Shown: piece by piece, positions 1 to 7,222 of the stretch
How the letters are laid out: each line of letters begins with the position of its first letter
Position numbering within the stretch: the stretch's first letter is position 1
Position numbers and translations under genes: made by a program
Notes under the pieces: model-generated
Seen by the model: the letters and a program-made list of their open reading frames with translations, nothing else
What the model was told of the DNA's origin: nothing
Databases searched by the model: none
Source: Bog-756 sp035531955
GTDB taxonomy: Bacteria; Actinomycetota; Acidimicrobiia; Acidimicrobiales; RAAP-2
Assembly: GCA_035531955.1 (NCBI GenBank)
Contig: DATKRZ010000007.1
Span: forward strand, 1-23,935
Reading direction: 5' to 3'
Length of the DNA: 23,935 nucleotides

Positions 1-32
1 CGCACCACACCTGCCGAGGAGCCACGATCAGC

Positions 33-971
33 ATGCTCATCATCCAACGACCCACCGTCGAGTCCATCGGTGAAGAAGAGGCCAACCGCCAGCGGTTCGC
101 GGTAGGCCCGCTCGATCCGGGCTTCGGCCACACGCTGGGCAATTCGCTTCGCCGCACCCTGCTGTCCTCGATCCCCGGGGCCGCCATCACCCAGGTGCGG
201 CTCGACGACGCCCTCCACGAGTTCACCACCCTGCCCGGGGTGAAAGAGGATGTGACCGACCTCATCCTCAACTTGAAGGACCTGCTGTTCCGGGTGCACA
301 GCGAGGAACCGGTGACCATCCGCCTGGACAAGCGCGGCCCCGGCGACGCCACCTCCGGCGACCTGCAGGTCACCGCCGACGTCGAGGTGCTCAGCCCCAC
401 CCAGCACATCGCCTCCCTCAACGCCAAGGGCCGTCTGGCCGTCGATCTGACCGTCGAGCGCGGCCGGGGCTACCTGTCGGCCGACAAGAACAAGCGGTCC
501 ACCACCATCGGGGTGATCCCAATCGATGCCATCTTCTCCCCGGTGCGCCGGGTGGCCTTCACCGTCGAGCCGGTGCGGGTGGAGCAGTCCACCGACTTCG
601 ACCGGTTGGTCATCGACATCGAGACCGACGGGTCTCTGACCCCCCGCGAGGCGCTGGCCTCGGCCGGCGACACCCTCCGCACCCTGGTCGGCCTGGTGGC
701 CGACCTCGAGGACGAGCCCATGGGCCTCGAGCTCGGCGAGGTGGGCACCATCGGGACGGGCTCCCCGGACCTCGACCTGCGCATCGAGGACCTCGACCTG
801 ACCGAGCGCCCCCGCAACTGCCTCAAGCGGGCCCAGATCAACACCATCGGCGAGCTGGTCGACCGGACCCTCGACGACCTGCTCAACATCACCAACTTCG
901 GGCAGAAGTCGCTCGACGAGGTGCTCCAGAAGCTCGACGAGCGGGGCCTGTCCCTGCGGGTCAAGGACTGA
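33..971 (+). CDS. rpoA: DNA-directed RNA polymerase subunit alpha
   Basis: Encodes a 312-residue RNA polymerase alpha subunit, the dimer that nucleates assembly of the beta and beta' subunits and contacts activators and UP elements. The N-terminal domain is recognisable by GHTLGNSLRRTLLSSIPGAA (about residues 32-51), the conserved dimerisation helix region. The C-terminal domain spans about residues 245-310 and contains RPRNCLKRAQINTIGELV and a following helix-hairpin-helix type segment. Length is normal for the family (310-350). The ATG at 33 is preceded by GAGGAG at 15-20, a rather long spacing. rplQ follows after four bases, the usual end of the ribosomal protein alpha operon, so the operon presumably begins outside the window. 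Identification is secure. Confidence 0.98.
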   Translation: MLIIQRPTVESIGEEEANRQRFAVGPLDPGFGHTLGNSLRRTLLSSIPGAAITQVRLDDALHEFTTLPGVKEDVTDLILNLKDLLFRVHSEEPVTIRLDKRGPGDATSGDLQVTADVEVLSPTQHIASLNAKGRLAVDLTVERGRGYLSADKNKRSTTIGVIPIDAIFSPVRRVAFTVEPVRVEQSTDFDRLVIDIETDGSLTPREALASAGDTLRTLVGLVADLEDEPMGLELGEVGTIGTGSPDLDLRIEDLDLTERPRNCLKRAQINTIGELVDRTLDDLLNITNFGQKSLDEVLQKLDERGLSLRVKD

Positions 972-975
972 CGCC

Positions 976-1329
976 ATGCTCGGCACCCCGAAGAAGGGCC
1001 GCCGCTTCGGCGGGAGCTCGGCCCACCAGAAGGCGATGATGGGCAACCTGGTGGCGTCCCTGATCGCGGCGGAGTACCTGGTGACCACCGAGGCCAAGGC
1101 GAAGGCGCTCCGCCCGGTGGCCGAGAAGGTGATCACCGCCGCGGCCCGGGGCGGGGTGGCCCGCCAGCGCAACGTGGTGGCGTTCATCCGGGACAGGGAC
1201 ATGGCCCACAAGCTCTTCGAGGAGATCGGGCCCCGCTACGCCGAGCGGCAGGGGGGCTACACCCGGATCCTGAAGCTGGGCAACCGGCTGGGTGACAGCG
1301 CCCCGATGGCCCGCATCGAATTGGTGTGA
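976..1329 (+). CDS. rplQ: 50S ribosomal protein L17
   Basis: Encodes a 117-residue L17 protein of the large ribosomal subunit, which sits near the peptide exit tunnel. The family signature is visible: basic N-terminus with GRRFGGSSAHQKAMMGNL, the TTEAKAKALRPVAEKVIT segment and the C-terminal GGYTRILKLGNRLGDSAPMA. Length matches bacterial L17 (about 116-127 residues). It starts four bases after rpoA, and its TGA stop overlaps the GTG start of truA in the string GTGA, so rpoA, rplQ and truA are very probably cotranscribed and translationally coupled. This order is widespread in Actinobacteria. Confidence 0.98.
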   Translation: MLGTPKKGRRFGGSSAHQKAMMGNLVASLIAAEYLVTTEAKAKALRPVAEKVITAAARGGVARQRNVVAFIRDRDMAHKLFEEIGPRYAERQGGYTRILKLGNRLGDSAPMARIELV

Positions 1330-2213
1330 GGCCGGCCCCCCTCCCCGGGGGGTTGGACGCCGCCCCGGTCCGGTGGCGGCTGAAGGTCGCCTACGACGGA
1401 TCGGGATTCCGCGGCTTCGCCGCCCAGGACGGCCAGCGCACGGTCGCCGGGGTGCTGGCCGAGGCCCTCGGGCGGGTCACCCGCACCACGGTGACCCTGA
1501 CCTGTGCGGGGCGGACCGACGCAGGGGTCCACGCCGCCGGCCAGGTGGTCCACTTCGATGTGCCGGCCGACGTCGCCGACGGGCTCGATCCCGAGGCGGT
1601 GGTCAGGTCGTGCAACAGCCAGTTGGCACCCGCGGTCGTGGTGTGGGATGCGGAGGTGGCACCGGAGGGGTTCGACGCCCGCCGCACCGCCACCGCCCGC
1701 TGCTACCGCTACCTGGTGGTCAACGCTCCGGTGCCCGACCCCCTGCTCTCGGGGCTGGCCTGGCACGTGGCCGACCCGCTGGATCTCCGCTCGATGAAGG
1801 CGGCGGCGGACGCGCTGGTGGGCGAGCACGACTTCCGGGCCTTCTGCCGCCGGGTGCCCGGCGCCGACCCGGGCGAACCCATCCCCCGCCGGGTCATCGA
1901 CGCCCGCTGGGGCGAGCTCAGCCGCTCGGCGGGCCCGGCCCCGGTCGATGGCTCCCGGGACGGGCAGCGCCGAGCCGTCCCGGTCCCGACCCTGGCCCCG
2001 ACGGTGGGCCGCCTGTTGGCCTTCGAGATCGAGGCGAACGCCTTCTGCCACCAGATGGTGCGGTCACTGGTCGGCACCCTGGTCGACGTCGGCCGGGGCC
2101 GCAAACGCCCCTCGGACCTGGTCTGGATCCTGCGGTCCGCCGATCGCCGGCAGGCCTCGCATCCCGCTCCACCCCACGGCCTGACCCTGGCCGCCGTGCG
2201 CTACGGGGAGTGA
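1326..2213 (+). CDS. truA: tRNA pseudouridine(38-40) synthase TruA
   Basis: Encodes a TruA-type pseudouridine synthase that isomerises uridines 38-40 in the anticodon arm of tRNAs. The catalytic aspartate is D65 in CAGRTDAGVHAAGQVVHFD, and the core fold begins at LKVAYDGSGFRGFAAQ (about residues 19-34). The later FCHQMVRSLVGTLVDVGRG motif is also typical. The GTG start overlaps the rplQ stop by four bases, implying coupling. At 295 residues it is longer than common TruA proteins (about 245-275). Extra length lies in a Pro/Gly-rich N-terminal leader and in a low-complexity insert around residues 198-222, between HDFRAFCRR and LLAFEIEANAF, probably a surface loop. Confidence 0.97.
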   Translation: MRPAPLPGGLDAAPVRWRLKVAYDGSGFRGFAAQDGQRTVAGVLAEALGRVTRTTVTLTCAGRTDAGVHAAGQVVHFDVPADVADGLDPEAVVRSCNSQLAPAVVVWDAEVAPEGFDARRTATARCYRYLVVNAPVPDPLLSGLAWHVADPLDLRSMKAAADALVGEHDFRAFCRRVPGADPGEPIPRRVIDARWGELSRSAGPAPVDGSRDGQRRAVPVPTLAPTVGRLLAFEIEANAFCHQMVRSLVGTLVDVGRGRKRPSDLVWILRSADRRQASHPAPPHGLTLAAVRYGE

Positions 2214-2236
2214 ACGGGTGTTCCCGGCCCTGGTCC

Positions 2237-2252
2237 CGACGCCCCGGCGTCG
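2237..2252 (+). terminator. GC-rich hairpin after truA (weak terminator candidate)
   Basis: A perfect 6-bp stem (CGACGC pairing with GCGTCG) encloses a four-base loop 24 bases after the truA stop. It is followed by further GC-rich repeats but no T-tract, so intrinsic termination is uncertain. Its place between the rpoA-rplQ-truA unit and the rplM promoter makes a termination or attenuation role plausible. Confidence 0.3.
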
Positions 2253-2293
2253 ATGGCCCCAGCGGCGTCGCCGGGGGGCGTCGCCGTCCCGGC

Positions 2294-2322
2294 TTGCCCA
2301 ACGGGTCAACCCGTCGTATCCT
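2294..2322 (+). promoter_or_regulatory. Sigma70-type promoter for rplM-rpsI-glmM
   Basis: TTGCCC at 2294-2299 and TATCCT at 2317-2322 are separated by 17 bases and each matches the -35 and -10 consensus at four of six positions. The expected start of transcription near 2329 would give a 5' leader of about 120 nt before the rplM GTG. The 234-base gap after truA has no gene, which supports a new transcription unit here. Confidence 0.6.
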
Positions 2323-2447
2323 GGGCCGTCGCCCGGTTGGGCCAGGTGCGCGCTCTCGCCTGCCCACTCGGAGCCCGCTCGGACAGGTGGCGGCAGGTCC
2401 GCACCCGGGGTCGCCTCGACGCCCAGTCCCACTGACAAGGAATCCTC

Positions 2448-2915
2448 GTGCCCACGTTCTCTCCCAAGCCCGCCGACATCACCCGCGCCTGGCGGCTCGT
2501 CGACGCCGACGGCCTGGTGCTCGGCCGCCTGGCCACCGAGGTGGCCTCGGTGCTGCGCGGCAAGCACAAGCCGACCTTCGCCCCCAACACGGACATGGGC
2601 GACCATGTCATCGTGGTCAACGCCGACAAAGTAGTGCTGACTTCGGGCAAGGCGGAGGCCAAGATGGCCTACCGGCACAGCGGCTATCCCGGCGGTCTCA
2701 CCGCCACCAGCTTCAGCGACATGCTCGTCGACCGGGCCGACGACGTGGTGCGCAACGCCATCACGGGGATGCTCCCGAAGAACCGGCTCGGCCGGCAGAT
2801 GGCCACCAAGCTGAAGGTCTACCGCGGTCCCGAGCATCCCCACGCCGCCCAGTCCCCCGAACCCCTGGAGGTCCCGGGCGCACGGCGCACCGCGTCGGCC
2901 CGGAGCGGTGCGTAG
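2448..2915 (+). CDS. rplM: 50S ribosomal protein L13
   Basis: Encodes a 155-residue L13, an early-assembling large-subunit protein. Recognisable segments are RAWRLVDADGLVLGRLATEV near the N-terminus, GDHVIVVNADKVVLTSGKA, and the C-terminal signature MATKLKVYRGPEHPHAAQ. Length is slightly above the usual 140-150 because of a C-terminal tail after PEPLEV. The GTG start at 2448 is supported by AAGGA at 2437-2441 with six bases spacing. It pairs with rpsI 48 bases downstream, the near-universal L13-S9 operon, and is probably driven by the promoter at 2294-2322. Confidence 0.98.
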   Translation: MPTFSPKPADITRAWRLVDADGLVLGRLATEVASVLRGKHKPTFAPNTDMGDHVIVVNADKVVLTSGKAEAKMAYRHSGYPGGLTATSFSDMLVDRADDVVRNAITGMLPKNRLGRQMATKLKVYRGPEHPHAAQSPEPLEVPGARRTASARSGA

Positions 2916-2963
2916 GCACCGCAGCTGACCAGGCCGATACCGAACGAGAACGAGGAGCCATCC

Positions 2964-3362
2964 GTGGCCGAAGCCGCCCCCATCTGCCAGACCACCGGAC
3001 GCCGCAAGCGGGCCGTCGCCCGTGTCCGGGTCCGTCCCGGCCAGGGATCGATCACCGTCAACACCCGCAAGTTCGAGGAGTACTTCACTTCGGCCACCCA
3101 CCGGATGATCGTGACCGAGCCGCTGCGCCTGACCGACACCGTCGAGTCCTGGGACATCGATGTCACCATCGACGGCGGAGGCGTGTCGGGCCAGGCCGGC
3201 GCCTTCCGGCTGGGCATCGCCCGGGCCCTGTGCGACCTCGACCCCGAGCTCCGGGCCTCACTCAAGAAGGCGGGATTCCTCACCCGTGATGCACGGGAGA
3301 AGGAGTCGAAGAAGTACGGCCTGAAGAAGGCCCGCAAGGCTCCCCAGTACTCCAAGCGCTAG
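2964..3362 (+). CDS. rpsI: 30S ribosomal protein S9
   Basis: Encodes a 132-residue S9 of the small subunit, whose C-terminal tail reaches toward P-site tRNA. Diagnostic features are TTGRRKRAVARVRVRPGQG at the N-terminus, the central GGGVSGQAGAFRLGIARAL segment, and the basic end with KKYGLKKARKAPQYSKR, where the final Lys-Arg is the conserved P-site contact. The GTG start follows GAGGAG (2952-2957) at six bases. glmM starts four bases after the stop, so the S9 transcript very probably continues into amino-sugar synthesis, as in mycobacteria where rpsI and glmM are adjacent. Confidence 0.98.
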   Translation: MAEAAPICQTTGRRKRAVARVRVRPGQGSITVNTRKFEEYFTSATHRMIVTEPLRLTDTVESWDIDVTIDGGGVSGQAGAFRLGIARALCDLDPELRASLKKAGFLTRDAREKESKKYGLKKARKAPQYSKR

Positions 3363-3366
3363 GCCG

Positions 3367-4734
3367 GTGGGCAGAATCCGCTTTGGCACCGACGGCGTCC
3401 GCGGCGTCGCCAACGTCGAGTTGACGCCGGAGCTGGTGGTGGCCCTCGGCCGGGCCATCGCCCGCACCATCACGGCGGCGACGTTCCTGATCGGTCGGGA
3501 CACGAGGCGGTCGGGACCCATGCTCCAGGCCGCCCTCTCTGCCGGGCTGGCCAGCGAGGGCGCCGGCGTGGTCGATGTCGGCGTGCTCCCGACGCCCGCC
3601 CTGGCCTGGCTGTCGGCGACCCGCGACGTGCCCGCGGTGGTGATCTCGGCGTCGCACAACCCCTTCGCCGACAACGGGGTCAAGCTCTTCGCGGCCGGCG
3701 GGGCCAAGCTCGACGAGGAGGTCGAGGCGGCGATCGAGGACGAGCTCGAGCGAATTCTCGATCCGTCGGCCAAGGGCCCCCGCAGCCTCGAGGGGCACGG
3801 GGTCGGAAGCCTCGTCGTCGAGCCCGGCCTCGGGGACTCCTATGTCGACCATCTGGTCTCCCTGGTCGAGGACCGGGCGCTGGAGGGGCTCCGGCTGGTC
3901 GTCGACAGCGCCAACGGAGCGGCGTCGGAGCTGGCCGCCGGGGTCTTCGAACGATCGGGAGCCGAGGTGGTGGCCATCGGGTGCGACCCCGACGGGACCA
4001 ACATCAACGAAGGCTGTGGATCCACCGCCACCGAGACGTTGTCCGGCGCGGTGGTCGAGCACCGCGCCGATCTCGGACTGGCCCTCGACGGGGACGCCGA
4101 CCGGCTGCTGGCGGTGGACGGGCAGGGCAGGGTGGTCAACGGGGACGAGTTGCTCGCCCTCTTCGCCCTCGACCTGGCCGATCGGGGCCAACTGGCCGGC
4201 AACAGCGTCGTGGTGACCGTGATGACCAACCTCGGATTCCGGCTGGCCATGGACCAGCGCGGCATCAACGTGAAGGAGACCCCGGTCGGCGACCGCCACG
4301 TGCTGGGCGCCCTGGACAAGGAGGGGCTGTCCCTCGGGGGGGAGCAGTCGGGGCACATCATCTTCAGGAGGCTGGCCACGACCGGGGACGGGCTCCTCAC
4401 CGGCCTGGTCCTGGCCGACCTGGTGGCCCGGGCGGGCAGGCCGCTGGCCGCCCTGCTCGAAGGACTGGTCACCCGGATACCCCAGGTGCTGGTCAACGTC
4501 CCGGTCCCCGACTCCGGTCTGCTGGTCGGGGCCGATGCGGTGTGGTCGGCGGTGGCCGAGGAGGAGGCCCGGCTCGGTGACGCCGGGCGGGTGCTGCTCC
4601 GGCCCAGCGGGACCGAGCCGGTGGTGCGGGTGATGGTGGAGGCCAGTGGCGACGGGGTGGCCGAAGGCATCGCCCAGCGCCTCAGTACCCTGGTGGGATT
4701 CGAGCTGAGGTCGGCCGCCACCGCCCACGGGTGA
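3367..4734 (+). CDS. glmM: Phosphoglucosamine mutase
   Basis: Encodes a 455-residue alpha-D-phosphohexomutase that converts glucosamine-6-phosphate to glucosamine-1-phosphate, the second step toward UDP-N-acetylglucosamine. All four family motifs are present: the phosphoserine loop VVISASHNP with catalytic Ser96, the Mg-binding DGDADR at 241-246, the sugar-binding GGEQSGH at 324-330, and the phosphate-binding RPSGTEP at 412-418. The N-terminal FGTDGVRG is typical of the GlmM subgroup rather than phosphomannomutases. Length is standard (about 445-455). The GTG start at 3367 lies four bases after rpsI. glmS, the enzyme for the preceding reaction, follows 36 bases later, so the two steps are adjacent. 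Confidence 0.98.
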   Translation: MGRIRFGTDGVRGVANVELTPELVVALGRAIARTITAATFLIGRDTRRSGPMLQAALSAGLASEGAGVVDVGVLPTPALAWLSATRDVPAVVISASHNPFADNGVKLFAAGGAKLDEEVEAAIEDELERILDPSAKGPRSLEGHGVGSLVVEPGLGDSYVDHLVSLVEDRALEGLRLVVDSANGAASELAAGVFERSGAEVVAIGCDPDGTNINEGCGSTATETLSGAVVEHRADLGLALDGDADRLLAVDGQGRVVNGDELLALFALDLADRGQLAGNSVVVTVMTNLGFRLAMDQRGINVKETPVGDRHVLGALDKEGLSLGGEQSGHIIFRRLATTGDGLLTGLVLADLVARAGRPLAALLEGLVTRIPQVLVNVPVPDSGLLVGADAVWSAVAEEEARLGDAGRVLLRPSGTEPVVRVMVEASGDGVAEGIAQRLSTLVGFELRSAATAHG

Positions 4735-4756
4735 CGCCGCCCGCGGGCCGGGACAG

Positions 4757-4762
4757 TAGCCT
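4757..4762 (+). promoter_or_regulatory. -10 box of probable leaderless glmS promoter
   Basis: TAGCCT, in the context CAGTAGCCT, ends eight bases before the glmS ATG, so transcription would start at or next to the start codon. No ribosome-binding site lies in the 36-base gap after glmM and no convincing -35 element is visible. The same TAnnnT arrangement recurs before nnr, udg and tsaD in this window. Confidence 0.5.
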
Positions 4763-4770
4763 CGCGGTCC

Positions 4771-6696
4771 ATGTGCGGCATCATCGGGATCACCACCCGC
4801 CCACCGGGGACCGGTGACGGACCCGGCCCCCGCCTCGCCGGGGGCACCGGCGGCCAGGCGACCGACCGCCAGGTGCTCGGCGTGCTGCTCGAGGGTCTGG
4901 CCCGACTCGAGTACCGGGGGTACGACTCGGCGGGGGTGGCCATGGTCGGCACGGCGCGCGGCCCGGGGCTGTGGCGGGCCCGTGCCGCCAACGGGACCCG
5001 ATCGCTCGACGACCTGATCAAGCGGTCCGAGGACGCGCCGGAAGGTGCGACGGCCGGGATCGGGCACACCCGCTGGGCCACCCACGGGCGCCCGTCCGAG
5101 GCGAACGCCCACCCCCATGTCGACTGCTCCGGTCGGATGGCCCTCATCCACAACGGGATCATCGAGAACCACGTCGAGCTGGCCGACGAGCTGACGGCCG
5201 GCGGCCACCGCTTCGAGTCGGAGACCGACACCGAGGTGTTGGCCCACCTGATCGAGTCGGCCCTGGACGCCGACCCCGCCGCCGGTCTGACCGGCGCGGT
5301 CCGCGTCGCTCTGGCCCGGATCCGGGGGGCGTTCTCCCTGGCCGTGGTCCACGCCGATCAACCCGATCTCATCGTGGCGGCCCGCCGGGTCTCGCCGCTG
5401 CTCATGGGGGTCAGCGACACCGCCGCCTTCCTGGCCTCGGACGTCCCGGCCATCCTCGGGCTGACCCGCGACTTCTTCGTACTGGAGGACGACCACATCG
5501 CCGAGCTGCGGCCGGGATCCCTCCGGGTCACCACTGCCGCCGACGGCCGCATCGTCGAGCCGGCCCGCCTCCACGTGGACTGGGACCTCGAGGCCGCCCG
5601 CAAGGACGGCTACGACGACTACATGAGCAAGGAGATGCACGAGCAGCCCAAGGCGGTGGCCGACACCCTGCTCGACCGGGTCCTCCCCGACGGGTCCCTG
5701 GCCCTCGACGAGGTCCACATCACCAACGAGGAGTTCCGGCGGGTCAACAAGGTGTTCATCGTGGCGTGCGGCAGCAGCTTCCATGCCGGACTCATGGCCA
5801 AGTACGCCATCGAGCACTGGGCCCGGGTGCCGGTGGAGATCGACATCGCCAGCGAGTTCCGTTACCGGGACCCGGTGGTCGACTCCAGCACCCTGGTCAT
5901 CGGGGTGAGCCAGTCCGGCGAGACGGTCGACACCTTCCAGGCCGTCCGGGCCGCACGCCTGCTCGGGGCGAAGGTGCTGGTCATCTCCAACGTGGTGGAC
6001 TCGTCCATGGCCCGCGAGGCCGACGCGGTGCTGTACACCCGGGCCGGACCGGAGATCGGCGTGGCCTCCACCAAGACCCACCTGGCCCAGATCACCGCCC
6101 TCGAGATCCTGGCCCTCTACCTGGCCCAGGCCCGCGGGACACTGTCCCCGGCCGACGCACGCGGCCTGCTCCAGGCGATGGGTGCGGTGCCCGACAAGGT
6201 GGCCGCGGCGCTGGAGCGCTCCTCGGCGGTGGAGGAGGTGGCCCGCCGCTACCGGGACTCGCCCTCGTTCATCTTCCTCGGACGCCAGGTCGGCTACCCG
6301 GTCGCACTCGAGGGCGCCCTCAAACTGAAGGAGCTGTCCTACCTCCGGGCCGAGGGCTTCCCGGCGGGCGAGCTCAAGCACGGCCCGATCGCCCTCGTCG
6401 AGCCGGGCACGGTGGTCATCGGGGTGGCCACCCGCACGCCGATCTGGGAGAAGATGATGGCGAACGTTGCCGAGGTCAAGAGCCGGGGCGCGACGGTGGT
6501 GCTGGTGGCCAACGACGGCGACGACGAGACGGCCCGGCACGCCGACTCCGTGCTGTGGGTTCCGGCCACCGAGCACCTGTTCGCGCCCATCGTCGATGTG
6601 GTGCCGTTGCAGATGTTCGCCTACCACCTGGCCCGCCTCCACGGGCACGACGTGGACCGTCCCCGCAACCTGGCCAAGGTGGTCACCGTCGAGTGA
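4771..6696 (+). CDS. glmS: Glutamine--fructose-6-phosphate aminotransferase (isomerizing)
   Basis: Encodes a 641-residue GlmS, which makes glucosamine-6-phosphate from fructose-6-phosphate and glutamine. The N-terminal class II glutaminase domain begins MCGIIGI with nucleophile Cys2 after Met removal, and contains LEYRGYDSAG and HTRWATHGRPSEANAHPH. Two SIS sugar-isomerase domains follow: VACGSSFHAG near residue 331, SQSGET at 380-385, and VASTKTHLAQ. The C-terminus PRNLAKVVTVE is the family's conserved tail. It is longer than common GlmS proteins (about 610) because of a Gly/Pro-rich insert of roughly 22 residues at positions 9-34, between the first strand and LLEGL. The ATG at 4771 is fixed by the need for Cys at position 2. 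Confidence 0.98.
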   Translation: MCGIIGITTRPPGTGDGPGPRLAGGTGGQATDRQVLGVLLEGLARLEYRGYDSAGVAMVGTARGPGLWRARAANGTRSLDDLIKRSEDAPEGATAGIGHTRWATHGRPSEANAHPHVDCSGRMALIHNGIIENHVELADELTAGGHRFESETDTEVLAHLIESALDADPAAGLTGAVRVALARIRGAFSLAVVHADQPDLIVAARRVSPLLMGVSDTAAFLASDVPAILGLTRDFFVLEDDHIAELRPGSLRVTTAADGRIVEPARLHVDWDLEAARKDGYDDYMSKEMHEQPKAVADTLLDRVLPDGSLALDEVHITNEEFRRVNKVFIVACGSSFHAGLMAKYAIEHWARVPVEIDIASEFRYRDPVVDSSTLVIGVSQSGETVDTFQAVRAARLLGAKVLVISNVVDSSMAREADAVLYTRAGPEIGVASTKTHLAQITALEILALYLAQARGTLSPADARGLLQAMGAVPDKVAAALERSSAVEEVARRYRDSPSFIFLGRQVGYPVALEGALKLKELSYLRAEGFPAGELKHGPIALVEPGTVVIGVATRTPIWEKMMANVAEVKSRGATVVLVANDGDDETARHADSVLWVPATEHLFAPIVDVVPLQMFAYHLARLHGHDVDRPRNLAKVVTVE

Positions 6697-6755
6697 GCCG
6701 CGCCCAGCGCGCCGCTCCCCTCGCCGTCATCGGACAGGGCGTGGCCTCGGATCTG

Positions 6756-7211
6756 ATGGGGACGGTGGCTGCGGACGGCCGGGTGGTGGGCATCGGCATC
6801 GACGCCGTCGACATCGATCGAGTCCGCCGGTTGCTCGATCGGAGGCGGCGGCTCGCCGACCGCCTCTTCACCCCGGACGAGCGCGCCTATGCCCGGGCGG
6901 CCGCCGATCCGGCCCCCCGGATGTCGACCCGGTTCGCGGCCAAAGAAGCCGTCATGAAGGCCCTCGGCGTCGGGCTGGGCGCTTTCCGCTTCGCCGAGGT
7001 GGAGGTGGTGCGGACCGGTCTCGACGCTCCCGAGCTGGTGCTCCACGGCGCGGCCGGCGCCCTGGCCTCGCGGTCCGGGGTCGATCGCTGGCACCTCTCG
7101 CTCACCCACACCGCCCAGGTGGCCCTGGCGGTGGTCGTGGCCGTCGGCGGGGCGGCGGTGGTCCCGGCCGCCAGTCCCGGGGCGGGTGCGGTCCCTGCGG
7201 CCAGGCCGTAG
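6756..7211 (+). CDS. acpS: Holo-[acyl-carrier-protein] synthase
   Basis: Encodes an AcpS-type phosphopantetheinyl transferase that converts apo-acyl carrier protein to its holo form using coenzyme A. With the ATG at 6756, the conserved metal-binding residues are D16 in VGIGIDAVDI and E64 in RFAAKEAVMKALG. WHLSLTHT near the C-terminus is the third conserved block. The start is uncertain: a GTG at 6693 would overlap the glmS stop in GTGA, and GTG codons at 6765, 6783 and 6786 lie closer to the expected VVGIGID beginning. The ATG start gives 151 residues against about 120-130 in the family. An Ala/Pro/Gly tail follows the core. The TAG stop also forms part of the -10 box for nnr. Confidence 0.9.
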   Translation: MGTVAADGRVVGIGIDAVDIDRVRRLLDRRRRLADRLFTPDERAYARAAADPAPRMSTRFAAKEAVMKALGVGLGAFRFAEVEVVRTGLDAPELVLHGAAGALASRSGVDRWHLSLTHTAQVALAVVVAVGGAAVVPAASPGAGAVPAARP

Positions 7212-7214
7212 CGT
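7209..7214 (+). promoter_or_regulatory. -10 box of probable leaderless nnr promoter
   Basis: TAGCGT ends eight bases before the nnr ATG at 7223, exactly the spacing seen for glmS. Its first three bases are the stop codon of acpS. No ribosome-binding site or clear -35 element is visible, which fits a leaderless transcript. Confidence 0.45.
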
Positions 7215-7222
7215 CGATCCCG

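Noticed and set aside
2264..2286. Two copies of GGCGTCGCCG upstream of rplM considered as operator repeats.
   Set aside because: Short GC-rich direct repeats are expected by chance in this composition and they lie just upstream of the -35 without symmetry.
1292..3289. A 665-codon + strand frame overlapping truA, rplM and rpsI.
   Set aside because: Translation is Arg/Pro/Gly-rich and lies out of frame with three well-supported genes; it is a composition artefact.
3280..6648. A 1122-codon open frame on the minus strand opposite glmM and glmS.
   Set aside because: Low-complexity His/Gly/Arg/Asp-rich translation with no recognisable domain. It arises because GC-rich third positions remove stops on the opposite strand, and it overlaps two certain genes.
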